This document shows, in pieces, positions 63,934 through 64,000 of a stretch of DNA of 64,000 nt (position 1 is its first letter; each line of letters begins with the position of its first letter). The stretch covers positions 1-64,000 of the forward strand of contig CANJKZ010000931.1 in assembly GCA_947471745.1 (NCBI GenBank), read 5' to 3'. Below the pieces are notes generated by a model, which searched no databases, was not told the origin of the DNA, and worked only from the letters and a program-made list of their open reading frames with translations. Origin of the DNA: Closterium sp. Naga37s-1 (Eukaryota > Streptophyta > Zygnematophyceae > Desmidiales > Closteriaceae). The translations under genes were made by a program, and so were the position numbers.

Positions 63934-64000
63934 TGTCAGAATGTTGTATTTGTCTAGCCTGCAGTGGGGTACTCTATAGCGAGTACAGCCCAATCTAGGG
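63934..64000 (+). repeat. Start of a copia-type LTR, cut by the window end
   Basis: TGTCAGAATG.. with GCAGTGGGGTA and GTACAGCCCAATCTAGGG, which parallels the LTR of element C (GTACAACCCAATATTAGGG) and starts TGTCAG as the LTR of B does. Probably the 5' LTR of a plus-strand relative; it could also be the inner edge of the gypsy LTR. Confidence 0.5.

Overview
The window is eukaryotic nuclear DNA from a green-lineage genome. It has spliceosomal introns with GT..AG borders, plant-type Ty1/copia elements primed by initiator tRNA-Met, and LINEs. It is dominated by repeats. The style of the copia polyproteins reminds me of zygnematophyte (Closterium-like) algae, but that is recollection, not a measurement.

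Only two host genes are visible, both on the + strand. (1) Positions 1-5828 hold the 3' part of a short-chain dehydrogenase/reductase (SDR) gene. Its exon fragments have been amplified into satellites: about 16 units of 131 bp, then about 40 units of 19 bp. Several truncated copies of the catalytic exon lie upstream of the intact one. (2) Positions 7039-20133 hold a GT90/CAP10 (Rumi/POGLUT-like) glycosyltransferase gene with a short signal-peptide exon. Its second intron is 11.3 kb long because a copia-type LTR element (A, 7960-18491) sits in it. Element A codes only for Gag and protease and is itself interrupted by a second, opposite-strand copia element (B, 9894-17136). The last part of the GT90 gene carries two frameshifts.

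From 20993 to 24617 lies a complete Tc1/mariner-pogo DNA transposon with TIRs, a TA duplication and a four-exon transposase. A 292-bp MITE derived from it (25032-25323) sits inside a third, decayed copia element (C, 24842-31996).

From 31997 to about 61160 there is a tandem array of at least nine LINE copies (here L1-L9), all in + orientation. Their reverse transcriptase is followed by a CCHC finger and a restriction-like endonuclease (RLE). Five of the eight junctions are (GA)n tracts: the tail of one copy abuts the 5' end of the next. Full-length copies start with TATA-box promoter repeats. L7 keeps an intact 1264-codon ORF. In L2, L7 and L8, and in decayed form in L9, the region between promoter and RT gene holds a long ORF on the opposite strand. 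Its C-terminal part is better conserved than the sense frame of the same DNA. This ambisense, GA-targeted RLE-LINE is the best candidate for an undescribed system.

The right end (61164-63930) holds a decayed minus-strand Ty3/gypsy element, and the first 67 bases of another copia-type LTR begin at 63934. I recognised no tRNA, rRNA or other RNA gene.
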